Below, one piece after another: positions 1 to 11,276 of a stretch of 64,000 nucleotides of DNA (within the stretch, counting starts at the first letter, position 1; each line of letters opens with the position of its first letter). Where the stretch lies: NCBI RefSeq assembly GCF_022539665.2, contig NC_081340.1, positions 744,001 to 808,000 on the forward strand, in the 5' to 3' direction. The notes below the pieces were generated by a model. That model ran no database searches, was not told the origin of the DNA, and worked only from the letters and a program-made list of their open reading frames with translations. The position numbers were made by a program, and so were the translations under genes. This DNA is from Daphnia carinata (Eukaryota > Arthropoda > Branchiopoda > Diplostraca > Daphniidae).

Positions 1-106
1 ATCTGGCCACATTACCCCCCCATCTATTCCACCCCGGATCCGAACCGACCCGCCCTCAACACCGGCGCACCCCAACACGCTTCGACTACGGCCACTCTCA
101 GAACTC

Positions 107-391
107 TTGGCTATTCCACCTACCCGGCCTACCCGACGCGACCTCGACGTGCACTACCTGAATCTTCGGACTGGAATTTTGAAACTAGAGCTACACAAAG
201 CTCTGAACGAGGGGAAATGGCAACGGTCTGTGGAGAAACTTCAGGAGATCCTGGAGCTTGACCCGCAAAACCGTATGCCCCCACCACCAAATTGGGCACT
301 ATCCCAATGGTGGATACAAGACGTCTGCCCCACCTGCGGACGGGCCGGAAGGCGCCCCAGTGGACCGGCAGTCATAACCATTGATGACTAG
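107..391 (+). CDS. C-terminal end of an unassigned retroelement ORF
   Basis: An open frame runs from near the window edge to a TAG at 391, so it is probably the tail of a longer protein; the methionine at 107 need not be the real start. The sequence is clearly GC-richer than what follows. The middle is amphipathic and helix-like (LHKALNEGKWQRSVEKLQEI). It is followed by a proline run and one CPTC pair near residue 75. I do not recognise a family. Its position upstream of an envelope ORF and a 3' LTR suggests the end of a gag or pol product of the same element, but this is inference. Confidence 0.3.
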   Translation: MAIPPTRPTRRDLDVHYLNLRTGILKLELHKALNEGKWQRSVEKLQEILELDPQNRMPPPPNWALSQWWIQDVCPTCGRAGRRPSGPAVITIDD

Positions 392-1559
392 CCTTTCGTG
401 TATTGTTTTTTTATGTTATTATTTCTCCACATTCATCTCTTTGTAATTGTATCTCACTTCTTGTACAACACTAACACAATACGTAGACATTTGGTGCAGA
501 AGACAAAATCACTCTCGGAAAACAAAAACTTTTTCTTATAGTTACACCAAAGTTTTTTTTCTTCAAACACAATTATTCTTTCGCCTGTACCTCCAAGCCA
601 CTTTTCTACACTTCTTCTTATTGAATATAGCCAACGCCCAGATTTCCCCCAACGCGTCACTCACTTTACACTTCTTTTCAATTGTCTTTCCCGTTGAACA
701 CTAAATATATTCCAACACTTCGCAGCAAGGGAAGAAATATATTTTCTTTCGTTTACTTTTATCGACCTCCTTTTCTTACTTCTTTTCACTTTCCTTTTCT
801 TACACACTGAAGCTGCCCCAACACTTTGCAGCGAGCTAAGGAATATATCTCCTTTCGTTGAGTTTTATCATCTCCCTTTCACACCTCCTTCTGTTCCTTC
901 TTCTTCAATATTGAAGCGTACCAACATTTCGAACCAAGTAGAGAAAAATATTCTTGCTCCCTCTTTTTGCCGGAGGGCAACTAACAAGCCTTTCCATACT
1001 CTTGCATTCGTATTCTGAAATTCCTTGTTTCCCCTCAAGGCGCATTGGCTCCGCCCACCCGTTCATATTTCACATTCTTTTCCCTTCGTTTCTAGCCAAG
1101 TCCCTTTTTCCATGCGTTGGACTTAGAAAAAAAAATGAAAACCCGAGTTTGACCTTTCGCGCACGGACTTTTTTCGCCGTGAAATTTTAAACATTTCTTT
1201 TCTTCTCCGCATAATTAAACGAATCAATCTTTTTCTATCATTTCTTTTTGATAATTACGAGCGTCCTTTCCTCTTTCCAATGTTATCATTTTCGATTAAA
1301 AATAATTTTTCCTTATGCCCGAAAACACAGTTATAATGCGACACCCTTTTATTCCCTATCCTTTGCCGTAGCGCAGCTACTGAAAAGCCGACGGGAAAGC
1401 GTTGACCTTTTGAGAGCCGACGGCAAAATTTTTCACTCTTACTTTCTTTTCTCTTCTTGTCTTTCATTCTATTCTCAATATCTATATATTTATAAAAAGA
1501 ATCCCAATGCCGATGTAGAATATTTTTGGCCACTGCTCGGTTAAAATTTTTCTTATGTA
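392..1559 (+). other. T-rich spacer before the envelope ORF, with a ~104-bp tandem repeat
   Basis: No convincing gene. The strand is strongly pyrimidine-rich. Three diverged tandem units start with CCAACA at 712, 818 and 921 (spacing 106 and 103 bp). The first two also share GCAGC, an AATATAT stretch and CTTTCGTT. The spacer lies between the upstream ORF end and the envelope ORF, where a spliced envelope message of an LTR element would carry an intron or leader. Confidence 0.5.
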
Positions 1560-3269
1560 TTGTTTTTTTTTGCGTATGTAGAAATGTCGTCTTTGTCCAT
1601 TTTATTACGGCTATGTCTTTACGGACTTAGCGTTCGAGCCTTTGAAGTGACCGTATGTGATTGTACGGAGTCGTCGAAAATGGGAATAATTCAATTTTCG
1701 GATGCCGATTGTCATCCGGAAATAAATGATAGACATTCCGCTGACGTACGATATTCCATATATAGTGAAGTGCGTGCGGCTGTTCATTTTCCTGGATATA
1801 TTTGTGCAAAATGGAAACAAATACGCCATGTCACCATGAACTTTTTTGGACAATTAGTGATTGTGCCTGACAAAATTCCGCTTGACATTACGTCTAATGA
1901 GTGCAACGATATGATTAACAGTCTCCGGTGCGAGGATCAAAAAATGATTGCTACGGAAAATAAATATGTTTTTGATCGTGAACCTCAAACTTTCGGTCAT
2001 TGGTTACAAACGATTGACGAGGAAATTGTTAATTGTGCGCTCGAGAAAATTCGTCTTTATCAAGATATCAAAGATGGCACTTTTTCCACACCTATTGGTA
2101 TTGCTTCCGCATCAACAGGTCATTTGTCGCATAATCATTTAACATTGGTTTGGGACAAAACCTATACCCAACGAACTGAACCCAAGGCTCATCTCATTGA
2201 ATCTGGAATTGGGAAATTAATCCGAAAAACGGGCAATGATAAAATTTTTCGCCTTCAAGATGATAAAAAACAATTGGACTTTCATTTATCTTTTCAACCG
2301 CGTTGTATTCCCATACAAAACTCTTGTTCAAAGAAATCTGATGCTTTTAACATTGTCGGCCAATCAAAACTCTTCGTTACAACGGCGGCCATCATGGAAA
2401 ATTTGTTGACAATAACATTGGCGGACCCCGCGCCATCTAGCGCTCAAAATTTGGATCATCCCGCTAACTTACAATATATTCGTGATCAATTTACGGACCA
2501 TGAAAATGAATTATCACGATTAATTCAAATCTTACAATGTGATTCAAGAAAGGCCAAACATGTAAGACCAATTATTGCAGCACAATATAATGGATGGTTA
2601 GCTGCTTCGCATCTAGATCGGCCCAAATGCACAAAATTACAAGCATTTGGAAAAACCGCCATTGTCATCTCGTGCAAACCTTTAAATGTGACTTTCGAGA
2701 CCGTCATAACATCTTGTGGACCGCAACCAAAATTTAAAAACTATACCATTAATTTAGATGGTTGGGAACTTGTTAAATATTCGCCGTGTTATTGGACGAA
2801 TGGATTTGTGAATTTCAATGACCTACCTTATGCGTTTCGCAATAACACTTGGAAGCCCGTGAACGCAAGTATCGTCTTACCGGTACAAGACCTTGCGCAT
2901 TCTTTTCGCTATGAAGATGTAAAATTTTTTGAATATGAACATAAAAGTAACCCTGCGTATGGTGAAACTATTATGGATCATATGAGTATTATGGCTGATA
3001 TTGCCGCAGCTATGAATGAACATTCGCCGAGTGAGTTTTCATCCCATAGTCGACCGAGTGTAACCAACGTTTTGTTATCAGCATCTGGAGTGAACTCTTA
3101 TACTAGCTGGTGGGAAACTATTAAAAATTATTTCTTCATCGGTGTACTTTGCCTTCTTGGTCTACTTTTTCTACGCATCTGTAATGGCTGTGGATTTTTC
3201 GGACTCATCAACAAGTTATGCTGTCGCCCAATTCAAGAACCAGAACCGGATTTTGCTTATGAAGTCTGA
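1560..3269 (+). CDS. env: Retroelement envelope glycoprotein, chuvirus (Jingchuvirales) GP-like
   Basis: An intact 569-codon ORF. A hydrophobic leader (about residues 9-28, starting at the second methionine MSSLSILLRLCLYGL) looks like a signal peptide, so Met9 may be the functional start. A cysteine-bearing ectodomain follows with several N-X-S/T sites (for example NYT, NVT, NNT, NAS). One membrane segment lies near residues 525-547, then a short basic, cysteine-rich tail. The C-terminal ectodomain has the block CGPQP...GWELV...PCYW...VNFND...NPAY, which I associate with glycoproteins of chuvirus-like negative-strand RNA viruses. Such genes are known to have been captured by arthropod BEL/Pao elements. 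No furin-type RxxR followed by a fusion peptide as in errantivirus Env is obvious. An LTR begins 34 bp downstream, placing it in the env position. Family assignment is by recall of the pattern, not by a search. Confidence 0.6.
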   Translation: MFFFAYVEMSSLSILLRLCLYGLSVRAFEVTVCDCTESSKMGIIQFSDADCHPEINDRHSADVRYSIYSEVRAAVHFPGYICAKWKQIRHVTMNFFGQLVIVPDKIPLDITSNECNDMINSLRCEDQKMIATENKYVFDREPQTFGHWLQTIDEEIVNCALEKIRLYQDIKDGTFSTPIGIASASTGHLSHNHLTLVWDKTYTQRTEPKAHLIESGIGKLIRKTGNDKIFRLQDDKKQLDFHLSFQPRCIPIQNSCSKKSDAFNIVGQSKLFVTTAAIMENLLTITLADPAPSSAQNLDHPANLQYIRDQFTDHENELSRLIQILQCDSRKAKHVRPIIAAQYNGWLAASHLDRPKCTKLQAFGKTAIVISCKPLNVTFETVITSCGPQPKFKNYTINLDGWELVKYSPCYWTNGFVNFNDLPYAFRNNTWKPVNASIVLPVQDLAHSFRYEDVKFFEYEHKSNPAYGETIMDHMSIMADIAAAMNEHSPSEFSSHSRPSVTNVLLSASGVNSYTSWWETIKNYFFIGVLCLLGLLFLRICNGCGFFGLINKLCCRPIQEPEPDFAYEV

Positions 3270-3302
3270 TTACGGGACGTAATCTCTCACCGCCGGGAGT
3301 GA

Positions 3303-4091
3303 TGTAACGAAGTCATAAAATACAAATTTTATTGAATTATATTGTGTCTTGATTGTTTGTTTTATTAATATGGTTATATATACATCCGTTGCCTTTATGC
3401 TTTATAAATATCATAATTCAAGTGTTGTTACCCTTTTGGTGAATTCTATTTTTATATTATACTTTGTGCTCTACTTATTTCCGATTGGATGAATCTTCAT
3501 GCGTAGGAAGTCGCGCCATGCATTTCCGTGAATATGAAATGTTCCTGCGTACGACATCCGGAGCTCATTTGTCGGAAATGCTATGTCTCCTTAAGCATGC
3601 AAGACCTATAAAAGGATACCCTTTTGTTCCCAAAAGTTAGTTCTAGTTCCTCTTCGTTCTTCCACTAGTTCCTGTTCTTGCTCAAATTTCAGTTCTAGTG
3701 CTATTCCATCTACAAGTGTTGTTCCATTCGTCAATTGTCGTGAGTAACAATTGTGTTTAATTCAATAACTATTTTAAGTGCTTCTCATCGCTTCTTGTAC
3801 GACCGATGAGCCTATAATCTATATCTTCCCCACGACGGTTCATCTTTATTTCCATCCTCGCCACCGCGTTGACGGTAAGGTTGAATCCGCATAACTCTAT
3901 CTCCCTTTCCCTTTTCCCTTTATGCCCTATAACTGCGTATCCCCTTTGTTATTCGCTTGGCCTACTAGCATAAAATATATTCGGCATTGTGGTAACGCCT
4001 TCCGAGTTCATTCATTATTTATTTATTCATTATTATCATTTCTTGTCTTAATCAAGTAAAGTCATTCTTCCTACAAGGAGAATGCTTTACA
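3303..4091 (+). mobile_element. 3' LTR of the envelope-bearing retroelement
   Basis: The sequence begins TGTAACG directly after a purine-rich tract (GGGAGTGA, 3295-3302) that could be the polypurine tract, and can be closed at CTTTACA, giving matching TGTAA/TTACA ends. A TATA box lies at 3607. The 5' partner lies outside the window, so the right border is uncertain by tens of bases. Confidence 0.5.
3607..3615 (+). promoter_or_regulatory. TATA box in the LTR
   Basis: TATAAAAGG sits about 300 bp into the LTR, followed about 30 bp downstream by the likely start of R (around AGTTAGTTCTAG). This is typical spacing for an RNA polymerase II LTR promoter. Confidence 0.6.
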
Positions 4092-6029
4092 GGTTCCTCT
4101 CTTTTATCAAGTGCCGATATTATTGGCTGCATGACACATCACTCCATTAATCCACTCCAATGGATTGGATTCACTTATGATGAATTTTACATTCGGGGCT
4201 TATTCGCTTATCAATATCAGTCTAGTCTACTTATTATCTATAGTATCAAGCACAAACATTTATAACACGTGTAATAACCATGTCAATAACCATGATAACC
4301 ATGACGGCCAATCATTAATATCCATCACATCATTTCCTTTTCATCATAAATTTATCCTACACTCTCACTATACATACATTTGATGCTTTTTTCACAGGGT
4401 GTGTGGGAATACTGTATATTATGACATATAGATAACTGAAGAGAGGGATTGCTTCAAAATAAAGGGGGGGGAGGTTTAAAAAAGAAAATAAAAGTAGCTC
4501 GGGAGTGTGCAGCCGGTTATTGATGGTGTCCGGAGAATCCTTACATGTGCTTTTAGCCTGATGCGTGTACATAAGAAAACCAAAAAAAAAATAGGAAACA
4601 GTATAGTAAACCTCGATTCGCTTCATCTCTCACATGCGTGGGTTAGTCTAGGGAGGGGTATACGAAGGAGGTTTGTTGAAATTCAAAACGAATAAACGAG
4701 AGCAGCTCAGAGGAGGCGACATCATGATCGATCACAGTAGGCCTATCCGATCGACTCCGGATGATACGGCCAAAAAGGCCCGGAACTTTGAGCCCAAACG
4801 GGGGAAAAAAATAGGCCCCATGTATAGAATTTTTTATGTTCTGTCCAGGGTTCCTATCAGAGAAAAAAAAGAAGGGGGGTAGTATGTTATATAGTTACGC
4901 ATAATACACAAGCTGCCTTACTGGATCTAACGAAGATGTATCAGTTATATTTGCAGCCAGAAACTGACGTGACGATGTCGCTACAATTTTATTTTTAAAG
5001 AAGAAAAATAGGCTTACTGTGTCTACAAATTCAGTGAGGATTACACAAAAACGAAAGGTAAAGACAAACAAGTGAATTCGGCAGGAAGAGTACATGGGGA
5101 TTTTCGGTAACTTTTGTTTTGTATATTTGTTGTTGTATTGGCTTTCCTTTTTTTTCACGTCTTTTTTTTATATGGTGAGGGGGGTAAAGCATACACTCTT
5201 TACAGAAACTGAAAAGGAAAATAAGGGGGGAGTTTTAGACTCTTGTGTGTTTGTTCTTGCCCGAAACGATAGGGTGAGGTCTTATAGGCTGCTTCTGACT
5301 CACACACGGAGTATTTGTTATATTACCCCCGTTGTGCACACACAGATTTCTAGTGGTGAACTGTGCCGCCCCGTGCGGAACCATTAAAGAGTATTGTGTC
5401 CGACTAATGGCCTGGGCGAGAGCCGCTGGTTTGCTTCGATTCACCCCCCCTTCTTGATTCCTCACCATCTCCGGAAGGTTAGGTTATGCTGGGTTCAATT
5501 GGGGTACAGCCATCAGCTGATTTTCTTTTTTTGACATCCAATTTGTTTTTCTTTTTAAAGATCTTTCTTTTTTTTCACCCCAATCTTTGTTGGATGTTGT
5601 CTCCCCTCTGTTGGTTTCCCCCCGTCATACACACGACCGGTACGGAATCGAGAAATTGGAGAGTTCTCTTACGTCCTCGCTGTTTTTCTAATAGACACAA
5701 AAGGGCATAAAAACTCGCTACTCTTTTTATGTGTAGGCGGAAGGAAAGAGAGGGGTAGCAGTCCTCTATTTTTGATAGCCCCTCCGTTTGGAAAAATGAT
5801 GACCGTCTGTTGCTGTACATCACGATACTATGCTAATAGTGCAAAGGGCAACCTGTTTATGTTGCTTTATACAAAAAGTTTTTGTTTACTGTTGAACCGA
5901 AAAAATACGGTGACTTAAGAATCAGTGAGTTAAAATACACTTTGGTATTTGTTTTAAATTAAATAATCCTACAATGGTTTAAGAAATAATATTTTAACCA
6001 AGGAAACATTTACATTGCACCAATAAACA
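4092..6029. other. No recognisable gene
   Basis: AT-rich sequence with only short open frames on both strands, none with a recognisable motif. It contains T-runs and a few direct GGGGGG tracts but no transposon termini that I could pair. Confidence 0.5.
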
Positions 6030-6830
6030 ACAGGAACGGAGATCGGGGCTAATCGGGACGCGGGTTAGTTGGGACAAGCTATGTTTTACAAAAACCCTTC
6101 GTTGTAAAATTATGAAATTTACACATCATGTTTTTTAACTACACGCGCATTTGGGGAGGAGGTTTTGTTGTAGTCGTGGCATCCTTTGTTAAGATACTGT
6201 CTAAAGAAATTTTGAAGGGTTCGTAAAATTATGCTGGGCTCTAAAAAAATACTTATTTACGGCCACGTCTCTTAATGTATAATTTAGTAAAAAATATAGT
6301 GAAATACACTGTTCATTTTCACACATTTCTTTGGTTTTCAAAAAAATTCTAAAGCGGTTTACTGGCAATCACACATTTTCATAGACACCACTGATAGGGC
6401 AGGTTGGGACAACAAATTCTGGGGTAAAGCGGAACGACATAAAGCTATTCCACGGACGGATATGTAAATTCCTTTCTTGTCATTATGTTAATTTGGTCCA
6501 AAAAATATTACAACTAAGCTGTGACTTTATATTTTATATTTTCATCGTTTTTATTTTAGTATTACAAAAAATTTTTAACGCTGGCCTCACTTTTTGTCGA
6601 TTCATCTTGTCAATTTTCTAGTTTACAGCAACTTTATTAAATTCTCGCCGATCGGTTTAGCAAACCATGCCAAAGTATATGATGGCTGGTTTGTAATAAG
6701 ACAACGTACAAGAAAAATCCCCCCCCCGAATTGTAGGATCAACCAGTACCAAGATATTGGTTCTGTCCTGAGTTACCCCAGGTCCGTCTCAAGTTACTCC
6801 GGTGATCGAGTGAGTCAACGGATTTTATGA
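6030..6830. mobile_element. Miniature inverted-repeat element with iterated GTTGGGAC-type motifs
   Basis: The left end (about 6038-6075) carries GGGCTAATCGGGAC then GGGTTAGTTGGGAC. The right end (about 6766-6805) carries the inverted equivalents, GTCCTGAGTTACCCC and GTCTCAAGTTACTCC. A further GCAGGTTGGGAC occurs at 6401. There is no coding capacity. Related motifs reappear at 47803-47835. Target-site duplication not resolved. Confidence 0.5.
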
Positions 6831-7336
6831 AAATTTCATTTTTTTTACCACTAAAATCAAAATTTTGTTTTATATTTTGCCGCATATATTGAGATGGTGC
6901 AGTTTTAATGAAAAAGAAAATTTATGTGTATCGCTCACTAGTCGAGAGTTATTCGACACAAAAGAAACGGGGACAGGCGACAGAAACCCCAGGCGGAGAA
7001 ATCCAGCCAAGTCCCGCGACATAAACAACCCTACCGTATGACGGACTCAGAGTAAGCGTGGCCGGAGGAAAGACCGTCTGCGCTGTTTAATAAAATCCGG
7101 GAACCCGGAGTATGAGATTTAAATATGTTCACATATTCCCCATTTATGTAGAACGGTCTCTAGCGAGAGAGGACCGAACCCTACAACGAGAACCAACGGG
7201 AGAAAGAAGGATAGTAGCCGCCAGGGAAATCCTTCGAGTATCGGGAAGGGGAAATTTGGAGTATCGTAGGAAGGGGCTATCCCGCGGTCAGAAGAAAGAA
7301 GAGTAAGCGGCAACCTCTAGACCAGCGTTGAAATTA
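6831..7336. other. No recognisable gene
   Basis: A short AT-rich stretch followed by purine-rich sequence (about 6960-7300) with small open frames on both strands. None of the translations shows a known motif. Confidence 0.4.
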
Positions 7337-7691
7337 ATGTTCGTTTAATTAAGTTATTTGTCAACGTTTGTTTTTTGTATGGGTATAAATAAGGGCCGAT
7401 TAGGCCCAAGTAATACACACACATTTTTACACCCAAGCCGTCTACAACCTGGTAAATTCATTTCTCTAAAGTGCTTTCTTGTTTGCCTTGTTGTCGTGTG
7501 CCGCTGTACGCCGCTTGCCCGTCGTTCGCCGCCTTGCCCGCCGTTCGCTGCTTCACCGCTGTTCGTCATCGTGCCACCGATTCTTCGCCATCGCTTGCCG
7601 CTTGCTGCCGTCACACTTCCTTCAACAAAATTCTAAAAGTAAGTACTTGTATATTTTCCTCCATTATTAATCTTTTCTTTAGGTACGAGTC
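7337..7691 (+). repeat. Putative LTR or promoter-like repeat
   Basis: TGTTCG at the left, a TATA box (TATAAAT, 7384-7390) and a CA near 7691 followed by TTGGCGCTGCCG, which has the form of a primer-binding site (TGG...). A pyrimidine and CGCC-rich segment lies between. No partner LTR was found in the window, so this is tentative. Confidence 0.3.
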
Positions 7692-7699
7692 AGTTGTTG

Positions 7700-7960
7700 G
7701 CGCTGCCGCGTGTCCAGCCCACCAGCCCGCCTAGTCAACAGCAGTATCCCCCATAAGGGACACATCAACTGGCAGCTCTCAACTGAGGCCCCGCCCGGAA
7801 ATACGCTGGTCCCCATAACGGACTAGGCCTCTTCAACTCAACCGCTATTTACAACTACTGAGTCGGCAGCCTCCGACGGTGGAGAAAACTCCAAAGCGTC
7901 ACGATTAGCCCCGATCTCCTCTACAATCGGTTCAGTACAGAACAATATAACATAGTGTAT
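7700..7960 (+). repeat. Pao-like LTR/flank fragment with a GTCGG...CCGAC hairpin
   Basis: The stretch ACGCTGG..GACTAGGCC..TTTAC..TGAGTCGGCAG..CTCCGAC (7811-7882) aligns in order with 12086-12140, just past the integrase of the deleted Pao copy. It therefore looks like the same LTR-proximal sequence from another copy. Confidence 0.35.
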
Positions 7961-8135
7961 GGATACTATAATTATATAATAACTATCTATTACATATGTA
8001 AGTAACATTATGGTACCTCGTGAACGGTCGTTCGAATCACAGTTTACTTCTAAAATTAATGTTTTGGCCGTTTTCAGTATTGGCAGGATGTATCTCCTGT
8101 CATTTAATGGTACCTCATGAATGGTCAACATGGTT

Positions 8136-9365
8136 AACATCGTTGACAATGACACACAAGAGCAATTGTTCTGCTAATAAACATTGGACTTAAAGAAAAC
8201 TGTAAGAGTTTGCCGAGCACGTGAGTCACCAAGAAAACTGGCTGGTCAAATGCAGTTGGGAACCGAAGGCAGTCAAATATAAACGTATGTGAACCTACTG
8301 AATTCCAGTAAAGGCTTGCCAATTACTAGAAAATCACAAAGTAACAAGGAAAGTGCCCACGGATTTTCTTGCCGATACGGAAAAATCAGAAACCAGGGGG
8401 GAATGCTCTGCATATGGGAAGGTATGTGCCAAATCTGGTTTGGAGAATCATTGTGCAAAAGTGTGTGAACAGCCATCACACCACCAAACTCAGCGGGGAC
8501 CGTTGAGACGTTTCGATCGACAAGATGGGAAGTGTAACAATCAACAGCAGCAGAATCAACCTAACAAATATTGTTCGTCCCTGCAAACCGATACTGAGGT
8601 AAAACTGGTGAGGGTGATGAGACAAAAGCTGCTAATCGTCACGTTTAATGGTCTTAAGTATAAAATGCCGTGTGTAATAGCTGGTGAAGTAGACATCCCA
8701 GTGCTGGGGTTGCCATCATGCAAGCAACTCAACGTATATAGGTTAGTTAACTCAATGGAAATTTCCCAGGCAGTGAAAAGCGGTTCTCAAAAATCAAAGC
8801 CTGACCTAATGAAACGCTCTTCTCAATAAGTACACGACAGTGTTTAAAGAAATCGGCAAAATCCCAACCAAGCATCACATTCAACTCAAGCAAGGGGTCT
8901 TTCCAGTAGTTCGCCCGGCTCGAAGAATATAATTTAAAATCAGAAATGCAGTGCTAAATAAACTAAGTGAAATGGAAGAACTGAAGCTAATCCAAAAATT
9001 GAGTGAACCAACGGAATGGTTAACCCCAATGGTGGTGGCTAGGAAGTTGAATGGGGACATTAGAATACGTTTTGATCCATATGATCTAAGCAAAGCGATA
9101 AAACGTGAACATTTTCAAGTTCCATCGTCCCAGGAAATATTTTCAAGAAAAGGAAATCCCGCTATTTCTAAACACGAGAAGCGACTTCGGGATTCCTTCA
9201 AATTCAGTTGACTGAGGACTAGACTTTTTAAACCACCATTCGAAAGCTATCGTTTCTTAAGGTTGCCGTTTGGGTTATCGTATTGCCCTGAAGCGTATCA
9301 GCAAATGATAAAAGAATTATATGGCGACTTGCCGGGAATTGAAATATAATATGATGATTTTTTGT
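8136..9365 (+). pseudogene. Gypsy-type gag-pol remnant (zinc knuckle, protease tail, RT)
   Basis: The frame at 8353-8829 holds a damaged knuckle (CAKSGLENHCAKVC, where the usual second cysteine is Ser) and a protease C-terminus (VDIPVLGLPSCKQLN). After frame breaks an RT start follows: a IQLKQGVFPVVRP-type block, EWLTPMVVARKLNGDIRIRFDP and LSKAIKREHFQVPS, then FRLPFG-like and YDDFL blocks up to about 9365. This is the order of a Gypsy/K02A2.6-like polyprotein. There are several stops and the protease DTG/DSG is not visible. RNase H and integrase are missing. Confidence 0.6.
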
Positions 9366-9464
9366 GTGTGGTGAGACCCTCGAAGAACATAATACACGGC
9401 ATAATACACCCTGAGCCGGCAGACTCCGGCATTTGAGACGCCTACCAAGGAGGCTTATCTAAAA

Positions 9465-10206
9465 TTGGTCCTTCGAAAAAAACAAACAGTGTCGGACAGC
9501 ATACTTCACCAGCACCAGCAGGCGGTATTCGCCAGATTCCAACCAATTCTAGACTCGGAAGCTCGCTCCTACGAACTCTGGAAAGAGCCGGAAAGGACGA
9601 TACCTAAGGGCGTTTTAAAAAAACTCCGTATACCAGAGCCATTTCCGGAACAGTGCCCCTGAAGGGTTGGTGGAAAAAAAGAGTCGGCCCAAACCATACG
9701 TATGGCCGATCCCCCCGGCCTTGAATTCGCCCGCTCTGCTTTTGAGGAACAGGAGAGAGCGCAGTTAACGGCGCTAACAAAAGTCCGGGAGTCGCAAGAC
9801 ATCAGTAATAGCAGCGGCCCCGAAGGCAGCTGAAGAAGCCGAAACACACGCTCGATTTTTATTAGAAACGAGCAAACTAAGGCGAGACAAAGAAGGACTC
9901 CAGAGAAGAGAACAGGTATTGGAAAGGACACGGGGCATCAAAGAGTTGCCTCCAGTCACGCTCCAAGTGCCAATCTCGGCACCGACCCCCACGGCGCTTA
10001 GCCAGGAGATTGCGGACTTCGCAGTCGGAGCATCGAAAGAGCTAACCCAAGCGAAAAGATCAAAATGAACAACAGCAGGCACTCCAATGAAGTGGAGAAA
10101 AACATCACCCGAAGAACGGCTGATTAACCAGCTTTCGAGGCGACTGGCAAGGACAGGACTTGCATCATCATCCGACGAGGACGAGATCCTCAAATCACCG
10201 TTCTAA
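9465..10206 (+). pseudogene. Broken ORF of unknown family with charged helical segment
   Basis: Open frames at 9465-9662, from 9703 and up to the TAA at 10206 (ending SSSDEDEILKSPF) read as one protein if a few frameshifts are allowed. The middle is a charged, coiled-coil-like stretch (TSKLRRDKEGLQRREQVLE). A hairpin-containing repeat (GCCGGCAGACTCCGGC, 9415-9430) precedes it and an A-rich, polyadenylation-like segment with AATAAA (10263) follows. I do not recognise a domain; a retroelement ORF is likely from context. Confidence 0.35.
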
Positions 10207-10648
10207 GCTTGAAATATTGTTTACTCTGTTATTAAATTGTTAAATATATCTCGGTTATTAGAAATAAAAAGAGTTAAAAGAAAAACTCTTCTGTTCTCAG
10301 TGAAAAAAAAATGTCAGCCCCAACAAGGAGGACCAAGCAAACGGTTACAGGATGAGAGGGTCCAGAGGAACATGGTATGGAAGAAGGGATATTTATGATG
10401 AAGGAAAAAATTCGATGAGATAAAAAAAATAGAAAATTCGAAAGGAAGAAAAAAGAGAAGATAGGCTAAGCATTCAGGGTAAACGAAGCTTGCCAGAGCG
10501 GAATACGTAAGCGTATTGAGACAGTAGAAAAAACAGTCGAGGAGGTTGCATTAAACACGGCAAAGAAAATAAGGGAGTTAGAGAAAAAGATTGCGAGCCA
10601 TGGAGATTTAGAGAGAAGCTGGTCGCAATCACAGAGTTAGTAAACCAG

Positions 10649-11119
10649 ATGGATGGAAGGAGCAACGGGGCACTGAATTCAGCAGCAAAACTGATAGAAC
10701 AGGCCCGAGAAAACCTATCATGGGAAGACCAGATCCCAATAGTAGTGGAGCGTATGAGAGCGGAGATAAAAACAATCGTAGAGAAGACGATTGAAGACAG
10801 TATACCAGAATTAGAGAGCAGCCCAATAAGAAGAGCAGAGCACTTAACGGCGTCGTCAAGGGTCGGTTCTCCAATAGATACACGGGAAGAATTGCTGGAA
10901 GACCGGGTATTGATAAAAAAAGAGCTAAAAGAGAGCCTAGTCTTAGCAGACGCGGACGCAGAGAGCAAAGAAAAATATATAGATAAGGCCGAAGCACGGT
11001 GGATGGCCATAGTGGCGATTACCGAGAAGCTGGCCTCAGTCTCTACAGCAGCCGATAAAGCTACAAGTACCGCAGCCGACAAGAAAATTAGCTACGCCTT
11101 AACGGCAGAGAACCCGTAA
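10649..11119 (+). pseudogene. gag: Pao-type gag, N-terminal part
   Basis: The translation shares the ordered blocks LIEQAR, SSPIRR..E.L..SSR, ELLEDR, LADAD and EARWMAIVAITEKLA with the gag at 63183-63986 (minus strand). The DUF1759-like capsid segment (LPTFSGE...) present in that homologue is missing here because the ORF ends at 11119. No zinc knuckle is left. Confidence 0.6.
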
Positions 11120-11276
11120 TTTTACTACCAGAGGACCACTGTTTGACGCGCAAACTCGTAGAGCAGACGCATGAGCGGCTAAAGAATACAGGAGTGAGCA
11201 CCACGATGATGGAGGTAAGACGAACGTTCTAGATACCAAGGCTGAGGCAAAGATAAAAAAAGAGCTGAGACGCTGT

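Noticed and set aside
440-510. TTTGGTGCAGAAGAC as a primer-binding site after a 5' LTR
   Set aside because: No upstream sequence matches the 3' LTR at 3303-4091, and I know no tRNA 3' end that would pair with it.
7358-7734. Cysteine/proline-rich ORFs in three plus-strand frames and one minus-strand frame
   Set aside because: All overlap one CGCC-rich low-complexity stretch in the putative LTR and show no domain.
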